A stretch of 64,000 nt of DNA from Comamonadaceae bacterium OH2545_COT-014 (GCA_003859965.1 RQYR01000006.1:60497-124496), one strand, 5' to 3'. Positions 21,923 through 32,849 are shown, counted from the first letter of the stretch. Notes: generated by a model from the letters alone, not told the origin. Translations and numbers: made by a program.

Positions 21923-22591
21923 ATGATGAACCTCGACTTTTCCCTGCTCGACTGGACGCTGGTCCAGAACTTCATCCTCAAGGGGCTGGCCTTCAGCGTG
22001 GCGCTGACCATCGTGGCCACGCTCGGCGGCATCTTCTTCGGCACGCTGCTGGCGCTGATGCGCCTGTCGGGCCAGAAGTGGCTGCAAGCGCCGGCCGCCA
22101 TCTACGTCAACGGCATGCGCAGCATTCCGCTGGTGATGGTGATCCTGTGGTTCTTTCTGCTGGTGCCCTTCATCATCGGGCGGCCCATTGGCGCCGAATA
22201 TTCGGCGGCCATCACCTTCATTGCCTTCGAGGCCGCGTACTTCAGCGAGATCATGCGCGCGGGCATCCAGTCCATCCCGCGCGGCCAGGTGTTTGCCGGG
22301 CAGGCGCTGGGCATGACCTACGGGCAGAACATGCGCCTGGTCATCCTGCCGCAGGCGTTTCGCAACATGCTGCCGGTGCTGCTGACGCAGACCATCATCT
22401 TGTTCCAGGACACCTCGCTGGTGTATGCCATTGGCGCGTACGACCTGCTCAAGGGCTTTGAAACCGCAGGCAAGAACTACGGCCGCACGGTGGAGATGTA
22501 CCTGCTGGCGGCGGCTACCTATTTCGTCATCTGCTACGCCATGTCCTATGGCGTCAAGCGGCTGCACCGGCGCATTGCCATCGTCCGCTGA
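21923..22591 (+). CDS. gltK: Glutamate/aspartate ABC transporter permease GltK
   Basis: Second permease, 222 residues, beginning [21 protein letters not shown]. It contains [20 protein letters not shown] and the coupling motif [20 protein letters not shown] ahead of [20 protein letters not shown]. It pairs with GltJ. The 3-bp spacing to gltJ indicates translational coupling. Confidence 0.93.
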   Translation: MMNLDFSLLDWTLVQNFILKGLAFSVALTIVATLGGIFFGTLLALMRLSGQKWLQAPAAIYVNGMRSIPLVMVILWFFLLVPFIIGRPIGAEYSAAITFIAFEAAYFSEIMRAGIQSIPRGQVFAGQALGMTYGQNMRLVILPQAFRNMLPVLLTQTIILFQDTSLVYAIGAYDLLKGFETAGKNYGRTVEMYLLAAATYFVICYAMSYGVKRLHRRIAIVR

Positions 22592-22661
22592 AGCGGCGCC
22601 CTGTCCAGTGAATGCAAGGCGGCCGGGCCCACAGCCCCAGGCCGCCGAAGGAGAGCATCAA

Positions 22662-23414
22662 ATGTCGCAACAACACATGATCCAGATCGAGAACGTCTCC
22701 AAGTGGTACGGGCCGGTGCAGGTGCTGCACAACTGCTCGGTCAACATCGACAAGGGCGACGTGGTGGTGGTGTGCGGGCCCTCCGGCTCGGGCAAGTCCA
22801 CCCTCATCAAGACGGTGAACGGGCTGGAGCCGATTCAGCAAGGCCGCATCATCGTTAACGGCACCCAGGTCAACGACCCCGCAACCGACTTGCCCAAGCT
22901 GCGCAGCCATGTGGGCATGGTGTTCCAGCATTTCGAGCTGTTTCCGCACCTGAGCGTGACGGAAAACCTCACGCTGGCGCAGGTCAAGGTGCTGGGGCGC
23001 AGCCTGGACGAAGCCCGCGCGCGCGGGCTGAAGATGCTCGACCGCGTGGGCCTGATGGCGCACAAGGACAAATTCCCCGGCCAGCTCTCCGGCGGCCAGC
23101 AGCAGCGCGTGGCCATTGCCCGCGCGCTCAGCATGGACCCGGTGGTCATGCTGTTTGACGAGCCCACCTCCGCGCTCGACCCCGAGATGGTGGGCGAAGT
23201 GCTGGACGTGATGGTGGGCCTGGCCAGCGAGGGCATGACCATGATGGTGGTCACGCACGAAATGGGCTTTGCCCGCAAGGTGGCCAACCGCGTGATCTTC
23301 ATCGACGTGGGCGGCCACATTCTTGAAGATTGCAGCAAGGAAGAGTTCTTCGGCAACCCCGAGGCGCGCCAGCCCCGCACCAAGGACTTTCTGGGCAAGA
23401 TCCTCAACCATTGA
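22662..23414 (+). CDS. gltL: Glutamate/aspartate ABC transporter ATP-binding protein GltL
   Basis: 250-residue polar amino-acid uptake ATPase from ATG 22662 ([20 protein letters not shown]), with GGAG just upstream. Walker A is [10 protein letters not shown], the Q-loop is [14 protein letters not shown], the signature is [16 protein letters not shown], Walker B is [20 protein letters not shown] and the H-loop is VTHEMGFA. It completes the gltIJKL importer. An in-frame ATG five codons later (MIQIENVSK) is an alternative start. Confidence 0.94.
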   Translation: MSQQHMIQIENVSKWYGPVQVLHNCSVNIDKGDVVVVCGPSGSGKSTLIKTVNGLEPIQQGRIIVNGTQVNDPATDLPKLRSHVGMVFQHFELFPHLSVTENLTLAQVKVLGRSLDEARARGLKMLDRVGLMAHKDKFPGQLSGGQQQRVAIARALSMDPVVMLFDEPTSALDPEMVGEVLDVMVGLASEGMTMMVVTHEMGFARKVANRVIFIDVGGHILEDCSKEEFFGNPEARQPRTKDFLGKILNH

Positions 23415-23516
23415 GCGCGCACCGCGCGTGCCAGCAGCGCCGGCATCGCGGTTTCACGCAGGAAGTCACGGCCCCCGGCCCGGCAGGCTGGGCGCGGCAG
23501 GGGCGGGTGAAACCGG

Positions 23517-24380
23517 TCAGCCCCCGGCAGGCGGGGCAGGCAAGGCGCCGTGGTTCAGCGCCGCCAGCCGCTCGGGCGTGCCCACGTCCGTCCAGGCGCC
23601 GGTGTACAGCGCGGCGCTGACCTGGCCGGCAGCAATGGCCTGGCGCAGCAGCGGCGCCAGCGGCGCGGCCGTGCCCTGCGGGTTGCCGGGCAGGATGGCG
23701 CACCACGGCGGCTCGAACAGGGCGCGCCGGTACAGCGCGATGGTGCTGAAGGTGTAGCGCCCGCCGTCCGGCGCCGGGTCGTTGAGCGCCAGCCCGTCGG
23801 CGCTCAGGCCGAAGTCGCCCGCCGGGTGGTGTGGCGGGTTGGGCACCAGCCAAAGGTGCGCCAGCTTGCCGCTGCGGGCAAAACGCCGGGCTTCGGTAGG
23901 GTCGAAGCGAAAGCCGGGCGCGAAGATGTCGCCCGCCGCCACCCAGAACACGTCTTGCGCCCGGGGGGCCAGCAGCGGCAGCGCGCGCGCAATGCCGCCC
24001 GCCGTTTCCAGCGCGTAGCCGAAGTCCCGCGCCTCGTGCGAGAGCATGATCGAGGGCGGCCAGACGGTATGCTCATTATTTGATAGCTGCTTTGGCCCGT
24101 CTGTATTGCCCTGAAGGCTTATTTCATTCACAAAGCCTTCTACCGCCTGATCCAGCCAGGCGGTGTTGATGACCACTTCGCGCACGCCATCGGCCGCCAG
24201 GGCCTGCAAGGGCCATTGCAGCAGCGGCCGGCCTTGCACGGGCAGCAGCGGCTTGGGGCAGCGGTCGGTCAGCGGGCGCATGCGCTCGCCCCGGCCCGCG
24301 GCCAGCAGCATGGCGCGGATGGCGGGGGCAGCGGGTTCGGCCGGCCCGGCGGCACAGGCAGGCGGCGGCGGCAAAGACAT
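23517..24380 (-). CDS. MurU-like sugar-1-phosphate nucleotidyltransferase with repeat-derived insert
   Basis: NTP-transferase of the RmlA/MurU family, 287 residues from ATG 24380. The nucleotide-binding start is [20 protein letters not shown] followed by [42 protein letters not shown] and the end [16 protein letters not shown] align well with Pseudomonas MurU (about 223 residues), which makes UDP-MurNAc in peptidoglycan recycling. Between FVNEIS and PSIMLSHEA there are roughly 17 extra residues that coincide with a family-1 repeat (24073-24130), so the loop is encoded by the repeat. Function is likely but the usual partner kinase AmgK is not beside it. Confidence 0.78.
   Translation of the reverse strand: MSLPPPPACAAGPAEPAAPAIRAMLLAAGRGERMRPLTDRCPKPLLPVQGRPLLQWPLQALAADGVREVVINTAWLDQAVEGFVNEISLQGNTDGPKQLSNNEHTVWPPSIMLSHEARDFGYALETAGGIARALPLLAPRAQDVFWVAAGDIFAPGFRFDPTEARRFARSGKLAHLWLVPNPPHHPAGDFGLSADGLALNDPAPDGGRYTFSTIALYRRALFEPPWCAILPGNPQGTAAPLAPLLRQAIAAGQVSAALYTGAWTDVGTPERLAALNHGALPAPPAGG
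24073..24130 (-). repeat. Palindromic repeat (family 1) inside a coding sequence
   Basis: Read on the minus strand it has GCCTTCAGGGCAATACAGAC, GGGCCAAAGCAGCTATCAAA and TAATG. It aligns with the intergenic copy at 30424 and keeps the host gene in frame, adding residues of the type [17 protein letters not shown] to the MurU-like enzyme. Confidence 0.7.
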
Positions 24381-24433
24381 GGCGGGTGCTCCGGATGAAC
24401 GCAGGGGCCGTGGTGTGTCTCGTTGCGTCGGGG

Positions 24434-25954
24434 TCAGTCCAGCTTGACCTTCAGCCCCCAGGGCGTTTTCTGCCAGGCCAGTTCTTCCTCGCGCAGCAGG
24501 TGGGCCGACTGGGGCCAGGCCTGGGCCCAGCCCTTGGGGGCGCTGAGGGTGAAGCCGCCAGCCGGGCCGCTGGCCGCGCCCAGGCTCAGGGGCGTGATGT
24601 CTGGCGTTTGCCGCGCGTGGCACAGCAGCACGGCCAGGCGCAGCGCGAGCAGCTGGCGCATGAAGGCGGCATCGGCAAAGCGCGCCTCCAGCTTGCGCAG
24701 CTTGCCCCGGTGGCCCAGCACCAGCTGGCTCAGCGCGTGCAGCTCGTGCAGGGCGAAACCGGGGGCGTCGGCGTTGTCGAGGATGTAGGCGCCGTGCTTG
24801 TGGTAGTCGGCATGGGCGATGTGGGTGCCGATTTCATGCAGCCGCGCGGCCCATTCGAGCTGGCTTTCCTGCTGCGGGCGCGGCATTTCGCGGCGGCTGC
24901 GGGCCGCCTTGCCTTCGGGCGCGAGCTGGCGAAACAGGTGCAGCGCGGCGGCGGCCACGCGGGCAGCCTGGTGCGGGTCGGCGCGAAAGCGCGTGGCCAG
25001 GTGGCCCACGGTGGCCGCGCGCATGTCGGTCTGGCTGTGTTCGCGGTCCAGCAGGTCGTACAGCGCGCCGTGGCGCAGCGCGCCGTGGCCCCGGTGCAGC
25101 GCGTCAATGCCCAGCAGGTCGAACACGGCCAGCAGCACCGACAGGCCGCCGCCAATGACGGCCTTGCGCTCTTCCTTGATGCCGTCGAGCCGCAGCGCGT
25201 CGGCGCGGCGCGCCTTGATCAGTCGCTCGCGCAGCCAGCGCAGGTTGTCGTGGGTGATGGTGCCGTCGGCGTCGGCGCGCCCGGCCAGGCGCAGCGCATC
25301 GGCCACCGCGCCCACGGTGCCGGAGGAGCCGTAGGCCACGTCCCATTGCCCCTGGGTGTAGGCCAAGGCTTCGTCCAGCACGGCCTTGGCCGCGATCTCG
25401 GCGGTGTCGAAGGCGCGGGCGCTGAACACGCCTTCGGGAAAGTAGCGCATGGACCAGGCCACGCTGCCCACGCGGTAAGACGCCATTTGCTGCGCGGTGT
25501 AGCCTTGGCCGATGATGATTTCGGTGGAGCGCCCGCCAATGTCCACCACCAGCCGCCGCTCGTCGGACTGGGGCAGCAGGTGCGCCACGCCCTGGTAGAT
25601 CAGGCGCGCTTCCTCGCGGCCCGCGATCACGTCGATGGGAAAGCCCAGCAGTTTCTCGCCCGTGGCCAGGAACTCGTCGCGGTTGCGCGCTTCGCGCAGG
25701 GTTTGCGTGGCCACGGCGCGCACATGCGCGGGCTTGAAGCCGGCCAGCCGCTCGCCAAAGCGCGCCAGGCAGTTCCAGCCGCGCTGCATGGCGTCTTGCG
25801 AGAGGCGGCGGTCGGCGTCCAGGCCGTTGCCCTGGCGCACGGTTTCCTTCAGGTATTCGGCGCGCCGGATCTGGCCGTGCTCCAGCCGGGCGATTTCAAG
25901 GCGAAAGCTGTTGGAGCCCAGGTCCACAGCGGCGAGCAGGGTGCCGTTTTGCAT
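24434..25954 (-). CDS. ppx: Exopolyphosphatase (Ppx/GppA family)
   Basis: 506-residue member of the sugar-kinase/Hsp70-fold phosphatases that removes terminal phosphate from polyphosphate or converts pppGpp to ppGpp. Start MQNGTLLAAVDLGSNSFRLE carries the phosphate-1 loop. The second loop is VVDIGGRSTEIIIGQG (about 139), preceded by the catalytic Glu region AGREEARLIYQGV. A C-terminal HD-like helical part includes RLHEIGTHIAHADYHKH. Length matches Ppx of betaproteobacteria. It stands alone, 53 bp upstream of the MurU-like gene on the same strand. Confidence 0.92.
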   Translation of the reverse strand: MQNGTLLAAVDLGSNSFRLEIARLEHGQIRRAEYLKETVRQGNGLDADRRLSQDAMQRGWNCLARFGERLAGFKPAHVRAVATQTLREARNRDEFLATGEKLLGFPIDVIAGREEARLIYQGVAHLLPQSDERRLVVDIGGRSTEIIIGQGYTAQQMASYRVGSVAWSMRYFPEGVFSARAFDTAEIAAKAVLDEALAYTQGQWDVAYGSSGTVGAVADALRLAGRADADGTITHDNLRWLRERLIKARRADALRLDGIKEERKAVIGGGLSVLLAVFDLLGIDALHRGHGALRHGALYDLLDREHSQTDMRAATVGHLATRFRADPHQAARVAAAALHLFRQLAPEGKAARSRREMPRPQQESQLEWAARLHEIGTHIAHADYHKHGAYILDNADAPGFALHELHALSQLVLGHRGKLRKLEARFADAAFMRQLLALRLAVLLCHARQTPDITPLSLGAASGPAGGFTLSAPKGWAQAWPQSAHLLREEELAWQKTPWGLKVKLD

Positions 25955-26078
25955 GAAGTGTGGGTGTGCAGTGCGGTTGGTGCTGCGTGCAGCATAGCAC
26001 CTGCTTTGCTATTGAAATAGAAGCAATCCGCCATGATGGGCGGGCCGCACGGCCTGCCTGGACACGCGCGGAGGTTGG

Positions 26079-28841
26079 CTACAGGCCCAGGTTGGGGGCC
26101 AGCGCCCGCTCCAGCCCGGCCAGTGGCGCGCCGCTGCGCGCTGCCAGGTCAGCGATCTGGCCGCCATCAATCTTGCCCACGCTGAAATAGCTGCTTTCAG
26201 GGTGGCTGAAATAGAAACCGCTCACGCTGGCGGCGGGCGTCATGGCGTAGGCTTCGGTCAAACCCATGCCGATGTCGGGCGCTTGCAGCAAATCGAACAG
26301 CGGTTTTTTGATGCGGTGATCGGGGCAAGCGGGGTAGCCCGGCGCGGGGCGGATGCCACGGTACTGCTCGGCGATCAGCGCTTCGTTATCCAGCGCCTCG
26401 TCGGGGGCGTAGCCCCACAGGTCGCGGCGCACGCGCTGGTGCAGCCATTCGGCGCAGGCTTCGGCCAGGCGGTCGGCCAGCGCCTTGAGCATGATGGCGC
26501 TGTAGTCGTCGTGGCGGGCGAGGAATTGCGCTTCTTTGGCCTCCACGCCAATGCCAGCAGTCACAGCGAAGGCGCCGATGTAATCCTTCACGCCGCTGCC
26601 TGCTGGCGCGATGAAGTCGGCGAGACACCGGCTGGGGCGCATCTGGCCTTGGGCATCGGGCTGCTTCTCGGTTTGCTGGCGCAGGCCGTGCCAAGTGAGG
26701 CGAACGTCTTGCCGCGCCTCATCAGCGTAGAGCGCGATGTCGTCATCGTGCACGGTGTTGGCGGGCCAGAAGCCCACCACCGCATTGGCGGTGAGCCAGC
26801 GGCCCTCGACGATTTTCTTGAGCATGGCCTGCGCGTCGTTGAACACGCGCGTGGCCTCTTGCCCTACCACCTCGTCTTGCAGGATGGCGGGGTATTTGCC
26901 CGCCAAATCCCAGGTCTGGAAGAAGGGCGTCCAGTCGATGAAGGGCAGCAAATCGGCCAGCGCAATGTTCTTGATGGCGCGCCGCCCGATGAACTTGGGC
27001 GCGGGCGGTGTGTAGCCCGCCCAGTCGATGCGCGTTTTGTTGGCGCGTGCCTTATCCAGTGGCCACAGCACGGCCTGCTTCTTGCCCGCGTGCAGGGCGC
27101 GCACCTTGTCGTAATCGGCTTGCACCTCGGCCAGGTATTGCGCTGCGCCTTCGCCCAGCAGGCCCTGCGCCACGCTCACGCTGCGCGAGGCATCGGGCAC
27201 GTAAACCACGGGGCCGTCGTAATGCGGGGCGATCTTTACCGCCGTGTGCACGCGGCTGGTGGTGGCGCCGCCGATGAGCAGCGGAATTTTTTTGATGCGG
27301 AAGTGTTCGTCCTTCTGCATCTCGCCCGCCACGTATTGCATTTCTTCCAGGCTGGGCGTGATCAGGCCCGACAGGCCGATGATGTCGGCCCCCTCGCACT
27401 TGGCGCGCGCCAGAATTTCATGGCAGGGCACCATCACGCCCATGTTCACCACTTCGAAGTTGTTGCACTGTAAAACGACGGTGACGATGTTCTTGCCAAT
27501 GTCGTGCACGTCGCCCTTCACCGTGGCGATGACGATCTTGCCTTTGCTCTTTACGTCTTTGCCTGCGGCTTCGTCGCGGCGGCGCTCCTCTTCGATATAG
27601 GGCACGAGGTGGGCCACGGCCTGCTTCATCACGCGCGCGCTTTTCACCACCTGCGGCAAGAACATCTTGCCTTGGCCAAACAGGTCGCCCACGATGTTCA
27701 TGCCGTCCATCAGCGGGCCTTCAATCACGTGCAGCGGGCGCCCGCCTTGGGCGATGGTTTGTTGGTAGGCCTCTTCGGTGTCTTCGGTGATGAAGTCGGT
27801 GATGCCGTGCACCAGCGCGTGCGCCAGGCGCTCGTTTACAGGAGTGGGCTGATCGGGCGTGCCGCGCCATTCGAGCTTTTTGCTGTCGTCTTTGGCTGCG
27901 CCCTTGGCCTGCTCGGCAATTTCCAGCAGGCGCTCGGCCGCATCGGGCCGGCGGTTGAGCACCACGTCTTCCACGCGCTCGCGCAGCTCGGGTTCCAGGT
28001 CGTCGTATACGCCGATCATGCCGGCGTTGACGATGCCCATGTCCATGCCCGCCTGGATGGCGTGATACAGGAACACGGTGTGAATCGCCTCACGCACCGG
28101 CTCGTTGCCGCGAAAGCTGAAGCTCACGTTGGAGACGCCGCCGCTGACCTTTGCGCCGGGCAGGTTCTGCTTGATCCAGCGCGTGGCCTCGATGAACTCC
28201 ACGGCGTAGTTGTTGTGCTCCTCAATGCCGGTAGCCACGGCAAAGATGTTGGGGTCGAAGATGATGTCTTCGGGCGGAAAACCCACTTCATCCACCAGAA
28301 TGCGGTAGGCGCGCTCGCAAATCTCGATCTTGCGCGCGTAGGTGTCAGCCTGGCCTTTTTCGTCAAAGGCCATCACCACGGTGGCCGCGCCGTAGCGCTT
28401 GATGAGGGTGGCCTGGCGCTTGAATTCTTCCACGCCCTCTTTCATGCTGATGGAGTTGACCACGCCCTTGCCTTGTACGCAGCGCAGCCCGGCCTCGATC
28501 ACGCTCCACTTGCTGCTGTCGATCATCACCGGCACGCGGGCGATGTCGGGTTCGCTTGCCATGAGCTGAAGAAAGCGCACCATCGCCGCCTCGCTGTCGA
28601 GCATAGCCTCGTCCATGTTTACGTCGATGATCTGTGCGCCGTTTTCCACCTGCTGGCGCGCTACGGCCAAGGCTTCTTCGTACTGCTCGTTCAGGATCAT
28701 GCGCGCAAACGCCTTGGAACCGGTGACGTTGGTGCGCTCGCCAATGTTGACGAAGAGCGTGCCTTCGCCAATCACCAGCGGCTCCAGCCCGGACAGGCAC
28801 ATGGGCGGCAAGGCAGCAATGGAAACAGAAGCAGAAGACAT
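26079..28841 (-). CDS. metH: Methionine synthase, B12-dependent, without homocysteine-binding domain
   Basis: 920 residues from ATG 28841, against about 1227 for E. coli MetH. It opens at the folate domain ([20 protein letters not shown]) and continues with the cap/B12 domain containing the cobalt-ligand motif [13 protein letters not shown]. It ends with the reactivation domain ([19 protein letters not shown]). The N-terminal zinc-thiol homocysteine domain of about 330 residues is absent and there is no ORF for it upstream. Split MetH pairs are known in betaproteobacteria, so a partner should lie elsewhere. An SAH riboswitch precedes the gene. A GTG three codons upstream (28850) is an alternative start. 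Confidence 0.94.
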   Translation of the reverse strand: MSSASVSIAALPPMCLSGLEPLVIGEGTLFVNIGERTNVTGSKAFARMILNEQYEEALAVARQQVENGAQIIDVNMDEAMLDSEAAMVRFLQLMASEPDIARVPVMIDSSKWSVIEAGLRCVQGKGVVNSISMKEGVEEFKRQATLIKRYGAATVVMAFDEKGQADTYARKIEICERAYRILVDEVGFPPEDIIFDPNIFAVATGIEEHNNYAVEFIEATRWIKQNLPGAKVSGGVSNVSFSFRGNEPVREAIHTVFLYHAIQAGMDMGIVNAGMIGVYDDLEPELRERVEDVVLNRRPDAAERLLEIAEQAKGAAKDDSKKLEWRGTPDQPTPVNERLAHALVHGITDFITEDTEEAYQQTIAQGGRPLHVIEGPLMDGMNIVGDLFGQGKMFLPQVVKSARVMKQAVAHLVPYIEEERRRDEAAGKDVKSKGKIVIATVKGDVHDIGKNIVTVVLQCNNFEVVNMGVMVPCHEILARAKCEGADIIGLSGLITPSLEEMQYVAGEMQKDEHFRIKKIPLLIGGATTSRVHTAVKIAPHYDGPVVYVPDASRSVSVAQGLLGEGAAQYLAEVQADYDKVRALHAGKKQAVLWPLDKARANKTRIDWAGYTPPAPKFIGRRAIKNIALADLLPFIDWTPFFQTWDLAGKYPAILQDEVVGQEATRVFNDAQAMLKKIVEGRWLTANAVVGFWPANTVHDDDIALYADEARQDVRLTWHGLRQQTEKQPDAQGQMRPSRCLADFIAPAGSGVKDYIGAFAVTAGIGVEAKEAQFLARHDDYSAIMLKALADRLAEACAEWLHQRVRRDLWGYAPDEALDNEALIAEQYRGIRPAPGYPACPDHRIKKPLFDLLQAPDIGMGLTEAYAMTPAASVSGFYFSHPESSYFSVGKIDGGQIADLAARSGAPLAGLERALAPNLGL

Positions 28842-28874
28842 GGGGCTCACCTGGGACTTGTGGGACAGAGGACA

Positions 28875-28976
28875 GGCGAGCGTCGTTGCCGTTCAAAAGC
28901 ACGGAAAAGCGCGAAAAAAGCGCAGCCGCCAAGCCTGACGGGGCCGAACAGCCCCGCTGCAACGCTCCTTGACGGC
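28875..28976 (-). ncRNA. S-adenosylhomocysteine (SAH) riboswitch of metH
   Basis: On the minus strand the leader reads GTCAAGGAGCGTTGCAGC, then a GGGGC/GCCCC hairpin with loop TGTTCG, then GTCAGGCTTGGC. Downstream comes GGCAACGACGCTCGCC. GTCAAG pairs with CTTGGC (P1) and GAGCG pairs with the distal CGCTC (the pseudoknot stem), the architecture of the SAH riboswitch class that switches on SAH-recycling genes such as ahcY and metH. The element ends about 35 bp before the metH start. SAH binding would raise metH expression. Boundaries are approximate. Confidence 0.82.
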
Positions 28977-29058
28977 AGGGCGGCGATTGTAGGTGCGCCG
29001 CCCCGTGTCAGCCCAGGCCTCAGCGACCGTACCGCCACCCGGCTCAGCACATCGCGGC

Positions 29059-29354
29059 CTAGCGTGTCCACAGCGCAAAGTCCATCTTCAGCTGATCGGA
29101 AGTGCGATCAACGCTCAGGCGCCGAATCGCCATATCCTGCTGTGGCGCAAGCGAGTGCAACACGCCGCTGGGGCGCCCGCATGGCTTGTCGGCCAAGGCC
29201 AGGCTGCCGCCTTCTCATAGCGCTTGCAGATATTGAGCACGCTTGTGCGTGACCGGCACAGCTCAGAGGCAATGCCCTCGTATGTACATCCCCGCTGGCG
29301 CAGCTTGATGACCTGCCTGCAACGCTCTTGCCGCGCCTCGGCGCGTGAGACTTC
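29059..29354 (-). pseudogene. Degraded IS630-family transposase fragment
   Basis: One minus-strand frame reads RCRQVIKLRQRGCTYEGIAS then ELCRSRTSVLNICKRYE, a helix-turn-helix like that of IS630 transposases. After a frame change near 29175 the next part reads SGVLHSLAPQQDMAIRRLSV then DRTSDQLKMDFALWTR and meets a TAG at 29059-29061. The phrase D-T-x-DQLK-FALWTR is typical of IS630 transposases just before the DDE domain. The catalytic domain is missing and no terminal repeats were found, so this is an inactive remnant. Confidence 0.7.
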
Positions 29355-29439
29355 TCATGTCAATCATTCCATGCGGGATCACTGAGATTGGACATTGATA
29401 TTTCAAAATGTTTTGCTTCTGATCGATAAAGCAGCGCCC

Positions 29440-30477
<1,038 letters not shown>

Positions 30478-31371
30478 TTATGCCACCCGGTGGCGGCGCA
30501 CGCGCCGGTGCGCGCGCCACAGGCCGTGGCGGCCCAGTAGCAGCGAGCCGATGTAGAGCACGCCCAGGCACAGCACGATGACGGGGCTGGTCGGCCAGTT
30601 GGCGTGGTAGGACAGCAGCAGCCCCGTCACGCAGGCCGCCAGCGCCAGGCCCACGGCCAAGGCCAGCATGCCGCCCACGCTGCGCGCCCACAGCCGCGCG
30701 CTGGCGGCGGGCAGCACCATGATGCCCACCGCCATCAGCGTGCCCAGCGCGTGAAAGCCGGCCACCAGATTGATGACCAGCAGGGTCAGAAAGCCGTAAT
30801 GCGCCACCGGGCTCCAGCGCGGGGCCACGCTGCGCAGAAAGGCCGGATCCAGGCATTCCAGCGCCAGCGGGCGCAGCAGCACGGCCAGCGCCAGCACGGT
30901 GATGGCGGCTATGGCGGCCAGCAGGCCCAGCGCCGCGTCGTTGAGCGCCAGCACGGCGCCGAACAGCACGTGCAGCAAATCCACGCTGCTGCCGCGCGTG
31001 GAGACGATGAGCACGCCCAGCGCCAGCGAGAGCAGGTAGAAGGCGGCCAGGCTGGCGTCTTCGCGCAGCACGGTGCTGCGCGCCACCATGCCGGAGGCCA
31101 CCGCCACCAGCAGGCCGGCGACGATGCCGCCCACAGTCATGGCCCCCAGCGACAGGCCCGCCAGCAGGTAGCCGATGGCCGCGCCGGGCAAGATGGCGTG
31201 CGCCATGGCGTCGCCCGTCAGGCTCATGCGGCGCAGCAGCAAAAACACGCCCACCGGCGCGCAGCCCAGCGACAGGGCCACGCAGCCCGCCAACGCGCGG
31301 CGCATGAAGCCGAATTCGGCAAACGGCCCAGCCAGCAGTGCCCACAGGTTGAAAGAAGCCGCCGCGTCCAT
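30478..31371 (-). CDS. znuB: Zinc-type ABC transporter permease
   Basis: 297-residue ABC-3 family permease from ATG 31371 (MDAAASFNLWALLAGPFAEF). About eight hydrophobic segments are visible. The coupling region is LRRMSLTGDAMAHAILPGAA, the typical position for contact with the ATPase. The start follows the znuC stop by 2 bp, indicating tight coupling. The short Arg/His-rich tail RAHRRVRRHRVA is cytosolic. Confidence 0.88.
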   Translation of the reverse strand: MDAAASFNLWALLAGPFAEFGFMRRALAGCVALSLGCAPVGVFLLLRRMSLTGDAMAHAILPGAAIGYLLAGLSLGAMTVGGIVAGLLVAVASGMVARSTVLREDASLAAFYLLSLALGVLIVSTRGSSVDLLHVLFGAVLALNDAALGLLAAIAAITVLALAVLLRPLALECLDPAFLRSVAPRWSPVAHYGFLTLLVINLVAGFHALGTLMAVGIMVLPAASARLWARSVGGMLALAVGLALAACVTGLLLSYHANWPTSPVIVLCLGVLYIGSLLLGRHGLWRAHRRVRRHRVA

Positions 31372-31373
31372 GG

Positions 31374-32141
31374 TTATTCCCCCTGCCCGGGCGCCACGGC
31401 CGCGCTGGCCGCCCCCTGGGCGCAAGTGGGCGCATCGTCATCAAACGCCTCGTGCATGGCGCGCATGCGCGCCAGGTGCGCGGGGGTAAGCACGGCCGGC
31501 GTGGGGCCGTAGGCCACCAGCTCGCGCGCCAGCATCAGCGTGTGCGGAAAGGCGGCGCGCACCTGCGCCATGTCGTGCAGCACGGCCAGCACGGTCTTGC
31601 CCTGGCGCTGCCAGCGTGGCAGCAGGGCCAGCAGGTCATCGCAGGTGCGTGCGTCCATGGCGGCAAAAGGCTCGTCCAGCAGCAGCACCGGGGCGTCTTG
31701 CAGCATCAGCCGCGCGAACAGGGCGCGCTGCAGCTGGCCGCCGGAGAGCGTGTCGATGCCGCGCCCCGCAAAGCCCGCCAGCCCCACTTGCGCCAGCGCG
31801 TCATGGCAGCGCTGGCGTTGCGCGCGGGAAAAGCGCCCCAGCGCGCCCACTTCATGCCACAGTCCCATGGCCACCAGCTCGAACACCGTGACGGGAAAGC
31901 CGCGCTCCAGCGCGCTTTGCTGCGGCATGTAGGCCACGCGCACGCCATCAAGCCCATCAATGCGGCCTTGCAGCGGCCGCGCCAGCCCGGCCAGCGCCTT
32001 GATCAGCGTGGACTTGCCCGCCCCGTTCGGGCCGACAATGGCCACCAGTGCGCCCGGCTCAATCGCCAGGGACAGGTGATGCACGGCCGGATGGCCGTCA
32101 TAGCCCAGCGTCAGGTTGTCAAGAATGATGCGTGGCGACAT
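31374..32141 (-). CDS. znuC: Zinc-type ABC transporter ATP-binding protein
   Basis: 255 residues from ATG 32141 (MSPRIILDNLTLGYDGHPAV). Walker A GPNGAGKSTL, Q-loop YMPQQSALERGFP, signature TLSGGQLQRALFARLM, Walker B PVLLLDEPFAAMD and H-loop VLHDMAQV. First of the three transporter genes on this strand; probably controlled from the AT-richer region at 32330-32370. The open frame upstream has no family match and covers the small ORF at 32188-32322. Confidence 0.9.
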   Translation of the reverse strand: MSPRIILDNLTLGYDGHPAVHHLSLAIEPGALVAIVGPNGAGKSTLIKALAGLARPLQGRIDGLDGVRVAYMPQQSALERGFPVTVFELVAMGLWHEVGALGRFSRAQRQRCHDALAQVGLAGFAGRGIDTLSGGQLQRALFARLMLQDAPVLLLDEPFAAMDARTCDDLLALLPRWQRQGKTVLAVLHDMAQVRAAFPHTLMLARELVAYGPTPAVLTPAHLARMRAMHEAFDDDAPTCAQGAASAAVAPGQGE

Positions 32142-32187
32142 GGCAAAGCGCCTGACCGTGCCCCAGGATGGCCCCCGCCGCAGCCCT

Positions 32188-32322
32188 TCAGGCCGCTGGC
32201 GCCACCGCCCAGGCCAGCAGCGCGCCCAGCGCGGCGCACAGCAGCCAGGCCCAGGCCATGCGCCAGCGTGCGGAACGCAGCAGCAGCGGGCGGGGGTCGG
32301 AGGGGCGGGTCGGGCCAAGCAT
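32188..32322 (-). CDS. Possible 44-residue membrane peptide upstream of znuC
   Basis: ATG at 32322, TGA at 32188-32190. The product starts MLGPTRPSDPRPLLLRSARW and then has one hydrophobic stretch (about residues 23-41, MAWAWLLCAALGALLAWAV). It sits between the candidate Zur site and znuC on the same strand. No family recognised and no strong ribosome binding site, so it could be chance in GC-rich sequence. The position in the zinc operon is the main reason to list it. Confidence 0.4.
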   Translation of the reverse strand: MLGPTRPSDPRPLLLRSARWRMAWAWLLCAALGALLAWAVAPAA

Positions 32323-32352
32323 GATGTGAAGGGCGCGATGATAACTGCGCAC

Positions 32353-32366
32353 TGTTACACCATAAC
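32353..32366. promoter_or_regulatory. Candidate Zur/Fur-type operator
   Basis: TGTTACACCATAAC contains the inverted pair GTTA (32354-32357) and TAAC (32363-32366) in an AT-richer stretch ahead of the zinc transporter genes. It loosely resembles Zur boxes (TGTTAT...ATAACA). Only half-sites of four bases are perfect, so this is tentative. Confidence 0.35.
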
Positions 32367-32510
32367 CTGCGCTGCCTCTGCCGCCGCGGCGCTTGCCAGA
32401 AAAGCGCTACCGCCATCCGCGTTCATGGCTGACACGCCGGCATGCCATCATTCGGGCGGCGGCTGCCCGCATGCCGCACCCCCCTGACCGTCACGCCAAG
32501 GAGACTTTTC

Positions 32511-32765
32511 ATGCCTGACCACAGCCCCGAGTTCATTGACCAGTGCGCCTGCTTTTCGGACCTGTTCGACCAGCTCGGCCTGCCCAGTTCGCCAGCGCAG
32601 ATTGCCGACTTCATCACCACCCACCAGCCCTTGCCCGGCGATGTGCTGCTGGCCGACGCCCCGTTCTGGAACACCGCGCAAGCCCAGTTCCTGCGGGAGC
32701 AGAAGCAGCGCGACGAACCGCCCTGGGCCATCCTGATCGACCAGCTGGGCGAGGCGCTGCGCTAA
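32511..32765 (+). CDS. DUF2789 family protein
   Basis: 84 residues from ATG 32511, with the ribosome binding site AAGGAGA seven bases upstream. Conserved blocks are FSDLFDQLGLPSSPAQIADF, LPGDVLLADAPFWNTAQAQF and WAILIDQLGEALR. They match the DUF2789 pattern of small cytosolic proteins of unknown function common in beta- and gammaproteobacteria. It is divergent from the zinc operon and convergent with the regulator array. Confidence 0.82.
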   Translation: MPDHSPEFIDQCACFSDLFDQLGLPSSPAQIADFITTHQPLPGDVLLADAPFWNTAQAQFLREQKQRDEPPWAILIDQLGEALR

Positions 32766-32849
32766 GCGTTCTGCCGCCGCCCGCGCGGCCGGCGCGCCTG
32801 GCCCCGGCTCCTGTTTTCAGTCCGGGTTGGAAAGCGTGCCTGTGCGGCG

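Noticed and set aside
28893..29078. Small intact genes in the metH leader
   Set aside because: The frames overlap the SAH riboswitch and the transposase remnant and have no ribosome binding sites.
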